From positions 26,420-90,419 of the IMG/VR virus record IMGVR_UViG_3300047550_003482: a stretch of DNA of 64,000 nucleotides. One strand, written 5' to 3'. The DNA comes from a virus. Of the stretch, positions 30,078-38,295 are shown piece by piece; positions within the stretch are counted from its first letter, which is position 1; each line of letters opens with the position of its first letter. The notes below the pieces were generated by a model. That model was not told the origin of the DNA. It was given only the letters and a program-made list of their open reading frames with translations, and did no database searches. The translations under genes and the position numbers were made by a program.

Positions 30078-31515
30078 GTTCTAAATATTGGGTAATGAGA
30101 TTTTTTTCTGCTTCAGTAAGAAGACTTACGTCATAATTTCCGGTATCAATCTTGCCTATCAATGCTCTTATATATTCTTCATTCATATGTGTAGATTGTT
30201 TTTCTATCTCAATCCATTTGCCACTTGAAAATTTATATGCTCTTGTAGGCAATAAATCAATACGAATAAAAATATCATTGTTGGTTGCATATTTAGGAAA
30301 TTTGTTACCAAAGTTATTTATAGCTAGGTTAGAGGGCAAGAATAATTCTGGTTCTATTTCTTTTAGTGCTTCCTTCTTTATGTTTTTGCCGTTAAAGAGA
30401 ACATAGCCATCACCAAGATCAATTAATGGATTTTCTCTTGTAATATTATCTGTCTCAACTTTTGTTGTAGTAGGTTTTATAGGCTCTGGTATTTTTTCAG
30501 GCTCTATTACTACTTCTGGTTCTTGTACAACCTCAGTTGAAACGATTTCTTTAACTATAGATTCTTCTTTATAGACCAATGGTTTTTCTCGTATAAAACC
30601 AAATGGAATTTTGAACGGATTCTTCAACAAATAGGGATGTTTTTTTAATATGTCACTATCATCATCTTTTGGTTTTTCTTCCTTAGTAGGTTCTATCACA
30701 GTTTCTTTTGGTTGTTCTATTTGTTTCTCTTCTTCAACCTTGTTTTCTTTATCATATATTCTACTATTATTTGCTGCTAATACTAGAGCCAATGCTAATG
30801 GATCAAATACTATGATGATTAGTATTATGACATACCTCACAGCTTTTTCAAGCATATTATGCTCAACAGTATCACCATATATCAAAGCAGCAATGTATTT
30901 TATTGGTCCTACCTCTACTTCAATTTTTCTTAATTGAGTTGCGAGTGGCGCCTTTTCTTCATTTAGTTTAGCAATTTCTTGTTGTGCTTTACTTATTTCC
31001 TGTTGAAGTTGTGTTCTTTCTTTGGCTTGTTGTCTTCTTATCTGTACTGCACGTTCTGCATTTTGTGTATCATTGCCTCTAGCTAATAATTGAGTTATTT
31101 GATCATCCATTTGGACCAAAGCTTTTTTAGCAATATCTATATTGTCTCTTTCAGTTTTAATCTTTTCTTCAATTAAACTTACTTTAGCTGCGACATCACC
31201 AGTCGGCACACCCTGTTCAATATGTGCCCTAGATAAAAATCCAAATATGCCCATACTGGTTAGTAGGGCAATAACTACTACAGAAAATACCAAATAACTC
31301 TTTAACAGTAATCCGCATTTATCCCAATATTTTCTTAACCAAACTGTGGTTGTTATTTTTCCTATTTCAAGGATAGAACCCATAATGATAATGGGAATAA
31401 CCGCACCAGCAAATATAGCAGTTAAACCAACAATGCTATAATATGCCGCTACGGTACTAAGTGATAGTGCTACTAAAAGTGTAAGATTTGTTATGTTGAA
31501 AATTTTTTGGTACAT
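30058..31515 (-). CDS. Multi-pass membrane protein with coiled coil
   Basis: 485 residues. Three membrane segments near residues 10-30, 33-52 and 72-94, then MGIFGFLSRAHIEQG, a long coiled coil (residues about 108-200; ERTQLQQEISKAQQEIAKLN), a fourth membrane segment (YVIILIIIVFDPLALALVL), an acidic Pro/Glu linker and a C-terminal domain. I recall related proteins from T4-like marine phages. It overlaps clpX by 20 bases. A membrane-bound sensor or scaffold is possible; not assigned. Confidence 0.78.
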   Translation of the reverse strand: MYQKIFNITNLTLLVALSLSTVAAYYSIVGLTAIFAGAVIPIIIMGSILEIGKITTTVWLRKYWDKCGLLLKSYLVFSVVVIALLTSMGIFGFLSRAHIEQGVPTGDVAAKVSLIEEKIKTERDNIDIAKKALVQMDDQITQLLARGNDTQNAERAVQIRRQQAKERTQLQQEISKAQQEIAKLNEEKAPLATQLRKIEVEVGPIKYIAALIYGDTVEHNMLEKAVRYVIILIIIVFDPLALALVLAANNSRIYDKENKVEEEKQIEQPKETVIEPTKEEKPKDDDSDILKKHPYLLKNPFKIPFGFIREKPLVYKEESIVKEIVSTEVVQEPEVVIEPEKIPEPIKPTTTKVETDNITRENPLIDLGDGYVLFNGKNIKKEALKEIEPELFLPSNLAINNFGNKFPKYATNNDIFIRIDLLPTRAYKFSSGKWIEIEKQSTHMNEEYIRALIGKIDTGNYDVSLLTEAEKNLITQYLEHDNTGK

Positions 31516-31531
31516 CAACTATTTAGTTGAT
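31514..31531. promoter_or_regulatory. Inverted repeat at the start of the membrane-protein gene
   Basis: ATCAACTA and TAGTTGAT flank two bases, with CTAAATAG inside, directly before and overlapping the ATG at 31513-31515. Could be an operator. No ribosome site is seen, so translation start efficiency is unclear. Confidence 0.45.
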
Positions 31532-31545
31532 TAATACCAATGACT

Positions 31546-31746
31546 CTATTCCTTGCCGAATAAATGCCCGTAATAGTTATTGAATTCTTCCAAAGATAAA
31601 ACTAGTTTACGTGGAATGCCAGGTCCAGTTTTAATATGGTAGGTAACATACAATTCATTACCATCTCTTTCTTTAATTTGCATGACGGTAATACTGTTAC
31701 CATCAGCAAATGTATAAGATTTACCAACTAAATCGTAGTCATTCAT
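31546..31746 (-). CDS. Small conserved phage protein
   Basis: 66 residues: VGKSYTFADGNSITVMQIKE, TGPGIPRKLVLSLEEFNNYY, GHLFGKE. I recall this Y-T-F-A-D-G-N and G-P-G-I-P-R-K-L pair in T4-like phages. Small beta domain. ATGA overlap with the upstream gene. Confidence 0.75.
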   Translation of the reverse strand: MNDYDLVGKSYTFADGNSITVMQIKERDGNELYVTYHIKTGPGIPRKLVLSLEEFNNYYGHLFGKE

Positions 31747-31982
31747 TTTCTGATTTTAAGGGTTTTGGGCCCAACTGTTATCATAGTGTACACCACATTT
31801 TCATGTTTTAGTGGCAAATCCAAATTTATATGTACTCTTGAAACATTGTCATCACTGATGATATGTTCCAAAAGCACAGTACCTACAAAAGGAATATTAT
31901 TGTATTTACCTTCAACACGATCACCCATATGAAATTTCACATGTTTTCGGTTCTTTTCAAAATATTCTTTTTCTTTAGTCAT
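31743..31982 (-). CDS. Small beta-rich hypothetical protein
   Basis: 79 residues. KFHMGDRVEGKYNNIPFVGT looks like an SH3/KOW-type barrel strand pair. Sits between the DNA ligase gene and a similar small gene. Confidence 0.65.
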   Translation of the reverse strand: MTKEKEYFEKNRKHVKFHMGDRVEGKYNNIPFVGTVLLEHIISDDNVSRVHINLDLPLKHENVVYTMITVGPKTLKIRK

Positions 31983-31990
31983 GATAATGC

Positions 31991-33328
31991 TTATTTATCT
32001 GTGCGAAAAGTTTTGAACCTAGGAAACCGTAGTGAGTAAGTTCCATCCATATTTTGCGTAACCGCATCTGCTAGAACCACAGCAGTTTGACCAATAACGC
32101 TACTACTGTCACTCCAAAAATTATCTCGATCATCGTCAGTAAAACCACTGCCCACATTGACGGTAATATGCTTTCCGTCTTCAAATCCTTCGCAAACCAG
32201 TGCTCCAAGTCGTCCAGCATTTTTTCCCGTACCCTCTTCTAGTCCAATGACCGTTAGGTCATAATCATGAACAGGCTTGTACTTCATCCAAAACGTATTA
32301 CGCTTTGCTTCATAAGGTGAATCAATGTCTTTGATCATCACACCTTCATAGCCTGCATTTACCATATCCTTACAATAGCGATTGAATTGATCTTTGCCTG
32401 CAGCAGTATCCATGTCAACCATGATATGTGACAGTAGCCTTACATTGGGCATTTGATCAATCACACTACGCATAGATTCTAGAATTTCAATACGATAGCT
32501 GAGAGACCTACGATATAGCCCATTACGGAAGTCTTCAAGCGGAACAATATCAAAAATATTGAACACACTATCATTAGCCTGCACATTTTCTTTACGTCGG
32601 GCTTGACGCATTAGTTCTTGGAACGTGTTGCCAGTGACTTCACCATCAAACACGAAGCCAGCTGCAAGTTGTTTAGCGATACTGGTCTTGTTAATCAGTG
32701 CTGTGAAATGTTTAACGATTTGGTTCTCAATGTCGGTAAAGTTTTCAAACACCTTGCCATTGCGACTATAGCTAACCACGGACACTTGATCGTCACCTGG
32801 AATAACTGTCATCAATACACGAACACCGTCAAGCTTGGGCTCAAGACGTTTGATACTTTTCATTTCAGGACGATTCTCACAATTGGTAGCAAGTTGGCAA
32901 CCAAAGATGGGAATCTCATAAACTGTATTCTTGCAAACCTTGTTGATAGTCTTATCACTGATGCCTGCTCGCATATCACGGCGTAGAACAGGTGCAAGAA
33001 AATGATTCCATTCGTTGCTATCAAAACGATATGAAATTTCTTCAATAGCGTCACGGGCAGCATTACCCGTTAGCTTTCGTTGTGAAAGATTGGTAAGTAG
33101 AGTGTTGAACTCTTGCCAAGGATTCTCAGCGTCAGTGATACCTACAGTATCATCAACCTTCTTAACACCAAATACCACGTATGGATTGTAGCAAGCCTTG
33201 AGTAGGCCCAAAAAGATTTGTGCCTTTGTATCTCCCAACTTACTGACAGTAAGTGCCTGCTTGAGAACATCTTCCTTATGCAGGCGGCTATCCGATTGAT
33301 TGAGTTTTTGAATCCAAGAATATGTCAT
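31991..33328 (-). CDS. ATP-dependent DNA ligase
   Basis: 445 residues from MTYSWIQKLNQ, placed by AAAGGAAAAATC ahead of the ATG; the in-frame upstream extension is rejected. Motif I is RLEPKLDGVRV with Lys165. Other motifs: FVFDGEVTG (III), YEGVMIKD (IV) and TFWMKYKP (V). The N-terminal 150 residues are a helical DNA-binding region; the C-terminal part is an OB domain. It seals nicks in DNA replication and repair, as T4 gp30 does. Confidence 0.93.
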   Translation of the reverse strand: MTYSWIQKLNQSDSRLHKEDVLKQALTVSKLGDTKAQIFLGLLKACYNPYVVFGVKKVDDTVGITDAENPWQEFNTLLTNLSQRKLTGNAARDAIEEISYRFDSNEWNHFLAPVLRRDMRAGISDKTINKVCKNTVYEIPIFGCQLATNCENRPEMKSIKRLEPKLDGVRVLMTVIPGDDQVSVVSYSRNGKVFENFTDIENQIVKHFTALINKTSIAKQLAAGFVFDGEVTGNTFQELMRQARRKENVQANDSVFNIFDIVPLEDFRNGLYRRSLSYRIEILESMRSVIDQMPNVRLLSHIMVDMDTAAGKDQFNRYCKDMVNAGYEGVMIKDIDSPYEAKRNTFWMKYKPVHDYDLTVIGLEEGTGKNAGRLGALVCEGFEDGKHITVNVGSGFTDDDRDNFWSDSSSVIGQTAVVLADAVTQNMDGTYSLRFPRFKTFRTDK

Positions 33329-33338
33329 GATTTTTCCT

Positions 33339-33545
33339 TTACTTACGCATAATGTTTTGTAGTGCTTCTTGTGCAAGATCGGTATCAGTTTCCTTATCGT
33401 ATACTTCAGCCACCATCATATTATATACAATTTCTGCGTCTTTGCCGAAAACTTTAAGGATATAATTTACCTTTTCCATGTCTGTGGCTGTCCAAAGAAG
33501 ATCAGCAATCTTGAATTGAACTTCGTTTTGTAGTTTCAGATCCAT
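33339..33545 (-). CDS. Small conserved phage protein
   Basis: 68 residues, helical and acidic (ATDMEKVNYILKVFGKDAEI, DLAQEALQNIMRK). In one operon with the DNA ligase. Unknown function. Confidence 0.68.
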   Translation of the reverse strand: MDLKLQNEVQFKIADLLWTATDMEKVNYILKVFGKDAEIVYNMMVAEVYDKETDTDLAQEALQNIMRK

Positions 33546-33546
33546 T

Positions 33547-34155
33547 TTAAATTACCTTTGCCCTAGAAAGTTGTGTGCAATTTTCTCTGTGTGCCTTGAT
33601 GGTACCGGACACTTGAATGATTGTACCTAGATTGATAGGTTCTTTACGTGAGAAGAAAAAAACTTGATCTTTGTTGTTGATGCAAGTAATGAAGTAAACC
33701 TTAAAATTCACAGAAAACATGCATTTTAGCACTTCACTAGATTCAACAATTACCTTGGATCCAACATCACCCAGATAACCACCGTTTGCAAACGAAATGC
33801 GATTTTGTACTTCATTTTTCGCGGATTCACGTTGATATGTAGAAGGTAGAGGTGCTATGATACTGAGGTCGTAAATATAATTAGAACTTTCCTTGTACAC
33901 TAAATTGCTTACGACCTTTTCAAAACTATTGAGTTTTGAACCAGACAACACCTTATAGGTTAGTGATTGGAAATGATTCAGGACTTTTTGTGCAAGTTCT
34001 TGATCTTCTGTAGTAATGCTGTCCTTAGCATTTAGTAAATCAATCATTAGAGAACGATTGGGCTTTCGTTCATCAACCTGATATTTTACGTATTCCCCGT
34101 TAATACGTTGTGCAGCACAGGCTGCTGCAAAAATGTCAATGATTTTGTTTTCCAT
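33547..34155 (-). CDS. Conserved phage protein, possible OB-like C terminus
   Basis: 202 residues from MENKIIDIFAAACAAQ. Helical first half; strands later (FANGGYLGDVGSKVIVES, VFFFSRKEPINLGTIIQVSG and IKAHRENCTQLSRAKVI). The ending resembles OB-type strands seen in small nucleic-acid binding proteins. I have no confident family. One base separates it from the upstream gene. Confidence 0.7.
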   Translation of the reverse strand: MENKIIDIFAAACAAQRINGEYVKYQVDERKPNRSLMIDLLNAKDSITTEDQELAQKVLNHFQSLTYKVLSGSKLNSFEKVVSNLVYKESSNYIYDLSIIAPLPSTYQRESAKNEVQNRISFANGGYLGDVGSKVIVESSEVLKCMFSVNFKVYFITCINNKDQVFFFSRKEPINLGTIIQVSGTIKAHRENCTQLSRAKVI

Positions 34156-34156
34156 T

Positions 34157-34570
34157 TTATTCAACAATGTAGGGCTTGTTCCACTTGCCGATGTTGATAT
34201 CAACATAGTAGGCAATATCAAAGTAATCCGTCATTGCGTCGCTACGATCATACCAACCAGCAGACTTCAGAGCCTTGAGAGCCTCGGTGATAAAATCCTT
34301 AGCCTTGCCATCGTAATGGTCTTGATACCAATACGTGTTGACGCTAGCATTGCCGCTAGTGTTGGGGGTGAAACCCCTGGACACTTGATAATGACTGGCA
34401 CTGCAAACACGATTGCTATTGCCAATGAAATCAATCTTACCCGACTTCAGAGTCAGGCAGATAGTCATATGATTGCGAACACTCAGCGAACCCTTGACGC
34501 CATACTTGGCAAGCACAGGCTTCAGAGCAGCAGAAATCTTGGACTTCATTTCTTGATTGACGTAAGCCAT
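34157..34570 (-). CDS. Conserved phage protein
   Basis: 137 residues from MAYVNQEMKSKISAALKPVL; GGAG sits at 9 bases. Blocks VLAKYGVKGSLSVRNHMTIC, LKSGKIDFIGN, YWYQDHYDGKAKDFITEALK and DYFDIAYYVDINIGKWNKPY are common in phages. It lies behind the promoter at 34605-34633. Confidence 0.78.
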   Translation of the reverse strand: MAYVNQEMKSKISAALKPVLAKYGVKGSLSVRNHMTICLTLKSGKIDFIGNSNRVCSASHYQVSRGFTPNTSGNASVNTYWYQDHYDGKAKDFITEALKALKSAGWYDRSDAMTDYFDIAYYVDINIGKWNKPYIVE

Positions 34571-34604
34571 TTGTTTCTCCGTTTCGTTCACTGTCTAGAA
34601 AGAC

Positions 34605-34633
34605 ATTATATGTGTTTCGGGATTATTTGTCAA
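34605..34633 (-). promoter_or_regulatory. Sigma-70-type promoter with consensus -10
   Basis: TTGACA (34628-34633), 17 bp, TATAAT (34605-34610), both perfect, minus strand. The leader GTCTTTCTAGACAG is shared with the promoter at 34987. Confidence 0.88.
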
Positions 34634-34956
34634 GCCACACGATAGATGATACCTTGCTTGGTCATCATCTTCACGATACCTTGTGTAGCCCAATCCTGTT
34701 CCAGAAGTGCAAGATTCTTGCGATCACGAACCCGACCTTCGTGAACCTTGACGCGGATCCACTTCTTGCAGTTGGTGATAGAAACCTCAGTGCATTGATA
34801 GACCATTTCCAGAGCCAACTTCATGCGTTCTGCCTTGACCTTTTGTTGGTCAGTAAACAGACTGGCATTTGCAATGCTACGCATACGTGCATCACGCGCG
34901 GCGAACCAAGCAAAATTACCAGCAGCCTTGTATTCGGTTTCTTGAATTTGCATCAT
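34630..34956 (-). CDS. Conserved phage protein
   Basis: 108 residues, basic and helical: KAAGNFAWFAARDARMRSIA, TDQQKVKAERMKLALEM, KKWIRVKVHEGRVRDRKNL. The last codons run into the -35 of the downstream promoter. Function unknown. Confidence 0.72.
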   Translation of the reverse strand: MMQIQETEYKAAGNFAWFAARDARMRSIANASLFTDQQKVKAERMKLALEMVYQCTEVSITNCKKWIRVKVHEGRVRDRKNLALLEQDWATQGIVKMMTKQGIIYRVA

Positions 34957-34986
34957 TTGCTCCGTGTATCAACTGTCTAGAAAGAC

Positions 34987-35015
34987 ATTATATGACCAAA
35001 CGGATTTATTGTCAA
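34987..35015 (-). promoter_or_regulatory. Sigma-70-type promoter with consensus -10
   Basis: TTGACA (35010-35015), 17 bp, TATAAT (34987-34992), minus strand, for the gene starting at 34956. Confidence 0.88.
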
Positions 35016-35016
35016 A

Positions 35017-35634
35017 TCACAGGTAAGCCATTTGCTTAGGAGACAGAGGACGAGCGAACTTGGGAGCCGGATCATTGATCCAGGACATGACTTGTTGACG
35101 CAGGCTCATACGGAATCCGCTGCGCAGGTTAGAAGTAATCAGACGCTTAACGCCTTCCCAGTAATCAGTACCGACCACCGCCTTCAGGCGCTCGACTTGG
35201 ACACGGGTCAGTCCAGCACGATGAGCAACCTCAGCGTCACGCTGACGAGCAGCACGACGGCCCAGAACCTCGCTACGCCGTTGCTTGTAAGCCATATAGG
35301 CATTGTATTCAGCACGAACTTCGGGATTAGCGTCCACCGAAGAATTGTAGCAAGGATAGGACCAACCACGAGTAGTGGCGAACATGATGTTGCGAGGAGA
35401 CTTGCTCACAGGATCCCACACGGTCATGTAGAAATCACTGTCATCATACATGTTCCGCTCCCAGTCCACCAGGCACAGACCTTGATGGGTCAAGTACAGA
35501 GTATCGCCTTGACGGTTGTCGTTCATGCCGTTGACGCCGGGCAGCGGGCAGTATTCACCCGCATGAAACTCGGTGCGCAGAGTGCGCTGACCGTTAGCGT
35601 AGTCATACGAAGAACCCATGTTGATAATAGCCAT
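35017..35634 (-). CDS. Hypothetical protein
   Basis: 205 residues. The N-terminal half is beta-rich with Tyr and Asn (GSSYDYANGQRTLRTEFHAG, GDTLYLTHQGLCLVDWERN). The second half is a basic helix bundle (YKQRRSEVLGRRAARQRDAE, RAGLTRVQVERLKAVVG). GC content is clearly higher than average in this window, suggesting a separate origin. Unknown. Confidence 0.7.
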   Translation of the reverse strand: MAIINMGSSYDYANGQRTLRTEFHAGEYCPLPGVNGMNDNRQGDTLYLTHQGLCLVDWERNMYDDSDFYMTVWDPVSKSPRNIMFATTRGWSYPCYNSSVDANPEVRAEYNAYMAYKQRRSEVLGRRAARQRDAEVAHRAGLTRVQVERLKAVVGTDYWEGVKRLITSNLRSGFRMSLRQQVMSWINDPAPKFARPLSPKQMAYL

Positions 35635-35670
35635 TTGCGTTTCCTTTGCGTTACTGCTTACTAGAAATAC

Positions 35671-35699
35671 AGTATATCAAAGATGGGAATTATTGTCAA
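35671..35699 (-). promoter_or_regulatory. Sigma-70-type early promoter
   Basis: TTGACA (35694-35699), 17 bp, TATACT (35671-35676), minus strand. Leader is the GTATTTCTAGTAAGC type. Confidence 0.85.
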
Positions 35700-35890
35700 G
35701 CGTATTCAAACGCACCAGGCCGAAGCACATATCCAGCAGTACCATACTCCTCATCGATTGAATAGTACTTCAACACCACATGACTGCCGGAAGGCAGAAT
35801 GGTAGGGGCACTAAGGTCGCCGTAATACATGTAGTCCCTGAATTCAGGACGCAGGGCGATAGTATCAGTCATATAAGTTGCGGTCAGCAT
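35696..35890 (-). CDS. Small conserved phage protein
   Basis: 64 residues from MLTATYMTDTIALRPEFRD. Later PTILPSGSHVVLKYYSIDEE and GYVLRPGAFEYA. Stop lies within the downstream -35. Unknown. Confidence 0.65.
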   Translation of the reverse strand: MLTATYMTDTIALRPEFRDYMYYGDLSAPTILPSGSHVVLKYYSIDEEYGTAGYVLRPGAFEYA

Positions 35891-35894
35891 GATT

Positions 35895-36062
35895 TTAACC
35901 CACCAAACGAAGGATAGAACGGGCTTCAGCAATCAGGTCTTCGCGGCTGCTATTGCTGAGACTAAGTTGGCTGTAACGATACCAGTTTTGGTCAATGACC
36001 TTGACTTGAGCACCGGTGAAAATATCACCAAAAAACTCAAGCATGAAACGCGGCAGATTCAT
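35895..36062 (-). CDS. Small hypothetical protein
   Basis: 55 residues from MNLPRFMLEFFGDIFTGAQV; AAGGTG lies upstream at 9 bases. Ends with a helical SREDLIAEARSILRLVG. Behind the promoter at 36094-36122. Confidence 0.62.
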   Translation of the reverse strand: MNLPRFMLEFFGDIFTGAQVKVIDQNWYRYSQLSLSNSSREDLIAEARSILRLVG

Positions 36063-36093
36063 TTCCGACACCTTTCTTAACGTCAACAAAGAC

Positions 36094-36122
36094 AGTATAA
36101 CAAGGGTTGGATTTTTTGTCAA
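36094..36122 (-). promoter_or_regulatory. Sigma-70-type early promoter
   Basis: TTGACA (36117-36122), 17 bp, TATACT (36094-36099), minus strand. Confidence 0.83.
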
Positions 36123-36134
36123 CCAACCCTACAA

Positions 36135-36332
36135 TTATTTTTGCTCTCGTTCATACTTCCATACAAAGGAATCATATACTATCTTGATAATATATACGGT
36201 AACCCCGGCAATCACACCAAATCCAAAATATTTAGGATTAGCCCAAATAGTGTAAACTACCGCGGTTGCAAACAAAATACATCCTACTACTACGCCAAGT
36301 GTAGACAATGCTGCTTTAACTTTCACGTTCAT
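36135..36332 (-). CDS. Small two-helix membrane protein
   Basis: 65 residues from MNVKVKAALSTLGVVVG. Hydrophobic segments at about 7-27 and 31-48 (YFGFGVIAGVTVYIIKIV), with a charged end (WKYEREQK). GGAG lies 8 bases before the ATG. Membrane function unknown. Confidence 0.68.
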   Translation of the reverse strand: MNVKVKAALSTLGVVVGCILFATAVVYTIWANPKYFGFGVIAGVTVYIIKIVYDSFVWKYEREQK

Positions 36333-36334
36333 TT

Positions 36335-36697
36335 TCAATACTCCTCTTCCAAATTACGTTCCCAGGCAATCAGTTCTTCTTCACCGCCATCCATTTGATA
36401 GGCTTCAGAACCATATGCAGGATGATATTCTTCCCAACGATCAAATGCAACAGGAAGCTTACCTGCTTTCAAACGTGCATTCAATGCCTTAGACATACGG
36501 ACTGCCGGCTCAAGACTTTCCTGCTCGGTAGATTCGGTGCGAACAAAAAGACGACGGCGAGAACCACGAGCATCCTTTGCGTAGATATAGCTGGCATGTC
36601 CATACTGATATCCACGCGGATTGTCGTAATCCGCCATTTCAGGATTTTGTCCGATAATGACGATCTCAGTGCTTGCGTAAAATTCAATAGGCTTCAT
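36335..36697 (-). CDS. Conserved phage protein
   Basis: 120 residues from MKPIEFYASTEIVIIGQNPE. YGHASYIYAKDARGSRRRLF is a likely strand pair; the C terminus (AYQMDGGEEELIAWERNLEE) is acidic. Common in phages. Behind the promoter at 36727-36755. Confidence 0.7.
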   Translation of the reverse strand: MKPIEFYASTEIVIIGQNPEMADYDNPRGYQYGHASYIYAKDARGSRRRLFVRTESTEQESLEPAVRMSKALNARLKAGKLPVAFDRWEEYHPAYGSEAYQMDGGEEELIAWERNLEEEY

Positions 36698-36726
36698 GTT
36701 TGACACCTTTTTACTACAGTAAATGC

Positions 36727-36755
36727 AGTATACTACAAAAGGTATTTATTGTCAA
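36727..36755 (-). promoter_or_regulatory. Sigma-70-type early promoter
   Basis: TTGACA (36750-36755), 17 bp, TATACT (36727-36732), minus strand. Confidence 0.84.
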
Positions 36756-36892
36756 ATGTTCTGTTTCATGGACTCTTGAATTTCCAAAACCCATTGATGT
36801 GGGACGCCAAACCGATCACTGATCATTTGTGGACTGAAACCCTGTTCCAATAGGTCTTGAATGTCAAGGATTAGATCACGCAGCTTGCTCAT
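36752..36892 (-). CDS. Small helix-turn-helix-like protein
   Basis: 46 residues from MSKLRDLILDIQDLLEQGFS. GFSPQMISDRFGVPHQWVLE has the helix-turn-helix rhythm of resolvase or ParB-type readers (Q-M-I-S-x-x-F-G-V-P). It overlaps the alarmone-hydrolase-like gene by 17 bases. Compare the 40-residue protein at 39718-39840 (GYTTREVALILDIPFQIVLK). Confidence 0.65.
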   Translation of the reverse strand: MSKLRDLILDIQDLLEQGFSPQMISDRFGVPHQWVLEIQESMKQNI

Positions 36893-37343
36893 TTGCAACT
36901 CCACTAAGACGACTTTGAATTTCAAGATAGAAAGTATGATACTTGGCCATACGTGCAATGTCCTTTTCAGTCACACCCTTAAGGCGCCTGATATCGGTGT
37001 TGTGCCTGAGGTCGGCACACTTGACCAACATAGCATCACGGCTGGCAAACACACCTTGCTTGTATTCTTCGTAGGTCTGACCCGGTTGCTTGGTCAATGC
37101 ACGGATGCCATTGATCACACGATCGGTCATGCCCGCATCACGAAGATCCTGATAGGTAACATCAGTATCTTCAACCACATCGTGACCCAGTGCAATGCAC
37201 ATAAGTTCTTCGTCAGTGGTCTTCAGGTAATGCATGACCTTCAAGGGATGCAAAATGTAGGGATTGCCACCGCGGTCAAACTGACCAGCATGTGCATTGG
37301 TCACCAGTACCAACATCTTGTCAAGCATTTGACCGCGCTTCAT
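36876..37343 (-). CDS. HD-domain hydrolase of the RelA/SpoT (small alarmone hydrolase) type
   Basis: 155 residues from MKRGQMLDKMLVLV. The order AHAGQFDRGGNPYILHPLKV (17-36), ALGHDVVEDTDVT (51-63) and KCADLRHNTD (108-117) matches the (p)ppGpp hydrolase domain of SpoT/MESH1: metal ligands His18 or His32, His54-Asp55 and Asp111, with catalytic E58-D59. There is no synthetase domain. It likely removes ppGpp, or NADPH as reported for MESH1, countering host starvation responses. Substrate not proven. Some RBS for the gene is AAAGGAATACT. Confidence 0.85.
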   Translation of the reverse strand: MKRGQMLDKMLVLVTNAHAGQFDRGGNPYILHPLKVMHYLKTTDEELMCIALGHDVVEDTDVTYQDLRDAGMTDRVINGIRALTKQPGQTYEEYKQGVFASRDAMLVKCADLRHNTDIRRLKGVTEKDIARMAKYHTFYLEIQSRLSGVANEQAA

Positions 37344-37353
37344 AGTATTCCTT

Positions 37354-37536
37354 TCAGGCAAATTCTTCATGGATTTCACGATCCATTTCTTGAGCGTCCA
37401 GCCAACGTTCATATTCAGCAGCATCCTCACGCTCACGCCGGCTGACAATGTTGAAGGCTTGAACAAGGCTGAAACCCTCGTTCAGCAGTTCGCCCATTTG
37501 AGTTTCAAATTCTTCTTGCGTGTAAAAGTTCATCAT
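37354..37536 (-). CDS. Small acidic hypothetical protein
   Basis: 60 residues from MMNFYTQEEFETQMGELLNE; GGAGTTTGAA precedes. Helical with FSLVQAFNIVSRREREDAAE and an Asp/Glu-rich tail. Directly upstream of the alarmone-hydrolase-like gene. Confidence 0.62.
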   Translation of the reverse strand: MMNFYTQEEFETQMGELLNEGFSLVQAFNIVSRREREDAAEYERWLDAQEMDREIHEEFA

Positions 37537-37569
37537 TTCAAACTCCTCGTTGCTGTTCACTAGAAATAC

Positions 37570-37598
37570 AGTATAGCACTAGACCGATTTAGTGTCAA
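37570..37598 (-). promoter_or_regulatory. Sigma-70-type early promoter containing a stop codon
   Basis: TTGACA (37593-37598), 17 bp, TATACT (37570-37575), minus strand. TGA of the upstream gene is inside the -35. Spacer matches the copies at 19.3, 22.1 and 38.3 kb. Likely drives the alarmone-hydrolase-like gene. Confidence 0.86.
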
Positions 37599-37756
37599 CC
37601 CTTTTGTTCTTGGTTCAACGCGGTGCGAAGAGCATTCATCGCATCCGACACGATTTGGCTATTGTAGCCACGGGTTGCGCTAGTATTGTGACACATGTGT
37701 ACAAACGCCTCCAGTGCCTTCTCCAACGCACTCTTATCTACTAGAATCTTGCCCAT
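37595..37756 (-). CDS. Small hypothetical protein
   Basis: 53 residues (MGKILVDKSALEKALEAFVH, MCHNTSATRGYN, SDAMNALRTALNQEQKG), helical. AGAGATTG precedes the ATG. Unknown. Confidence 0.62.
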   Translation of the reverse strand: MGKILVDKSALEKALEAFVHMCHNTSATRGYNSQIVSDAMNALRTALNQEQKG

Positions 37757-37767
37757 TTTCAATCTCT

Positions 37768-37980
37768 TTATTGTTCACGTTCACCGTGAAGATGCTCGAT
37801 TCGAGCAGGCGTCAACCACTTGCCGCACTTCTTACACCGCAGCAGATTGGCCACTCCAAGAGTATCGATCCATGCTACCTTATCCTTGTTTTCAGGAATC
37901 AGGACACTAGGATGCCAACGAACAATGGCAACTGTATCATGACGACAAAAACGTTGGTTGAACCACTTGCGAATATTCAT
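37768..37980 (-). CDS. Small conserved zinc-knuckle protein
   Basis: 70 residues. FNQRFCRHDTVAIVRWHPSV and LLRCKKCGKWLTPARIEHLH: CRH plus CKKC give a likely four-ligand zinc site. Familiar from other phages. Confidence 0.7.
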   Translation of the reverse strand: MNIRKWFNQRFCRHDTVAIVRWHPSVLIPENKDKVAWIDTLGVANLLRCKKCGKWLTPARIEHLHGEREQ

Positions 37981-37983
37981 GAT

Positions 37984-38295
37984 TTACTCCACCGCCCGTA
38001 GTTGATACTTTACACCTTCGATTTCAATAATTTTACCATTACAATTATTTTTCTTCATGCGATTGTTGAATTCCTCCTCTGTCAACTCTTTGCCATTGAG
38101 GAACCAACGTTTGTTCCCATAGGCATATTCAACAGCAGGCCCATCTTCACGATGACGTTCCCCATTGAGATACCAATATTTGTCCCCATTAGCATAATCA
38201 AGGGCAGGACCATCCTCTCGATGAGGTTCGCCTTTGAGGAACCAATGTTTGCTCCCGTTCTCATAGACCCTGACCTTATATTCTTTAAAATTCAT
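37984..38295 (-). CDS. MORN-like repeat protein
   Basis: 103 residues with three repeats of the type ENGSKHWFLKGEPHREDGPA: residues about 10-30, 31-51 and 52-72, each with W-x-L-N/K-G-E and H-R-E-D-G-P-A. The DNA of the repeats is also similar. These beta-hairpin repeats resemble MORN-type toxin/antitoxin or binding modules found in diverse phages. The C-terminal 30 residues are charged and unrelated. Function unknown; likely a binding surface. Confidence 0.8.
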   Translation of the reverse strand: MNFKEYKVRVYENGSKHWFLKGEPHREDGPALDYANGDKYWYLNGERHREDGPAVEYAYGNKRWFLNGKELTEEEFNNRMKKNNCNGKIIEIEGVKYQLRAVE

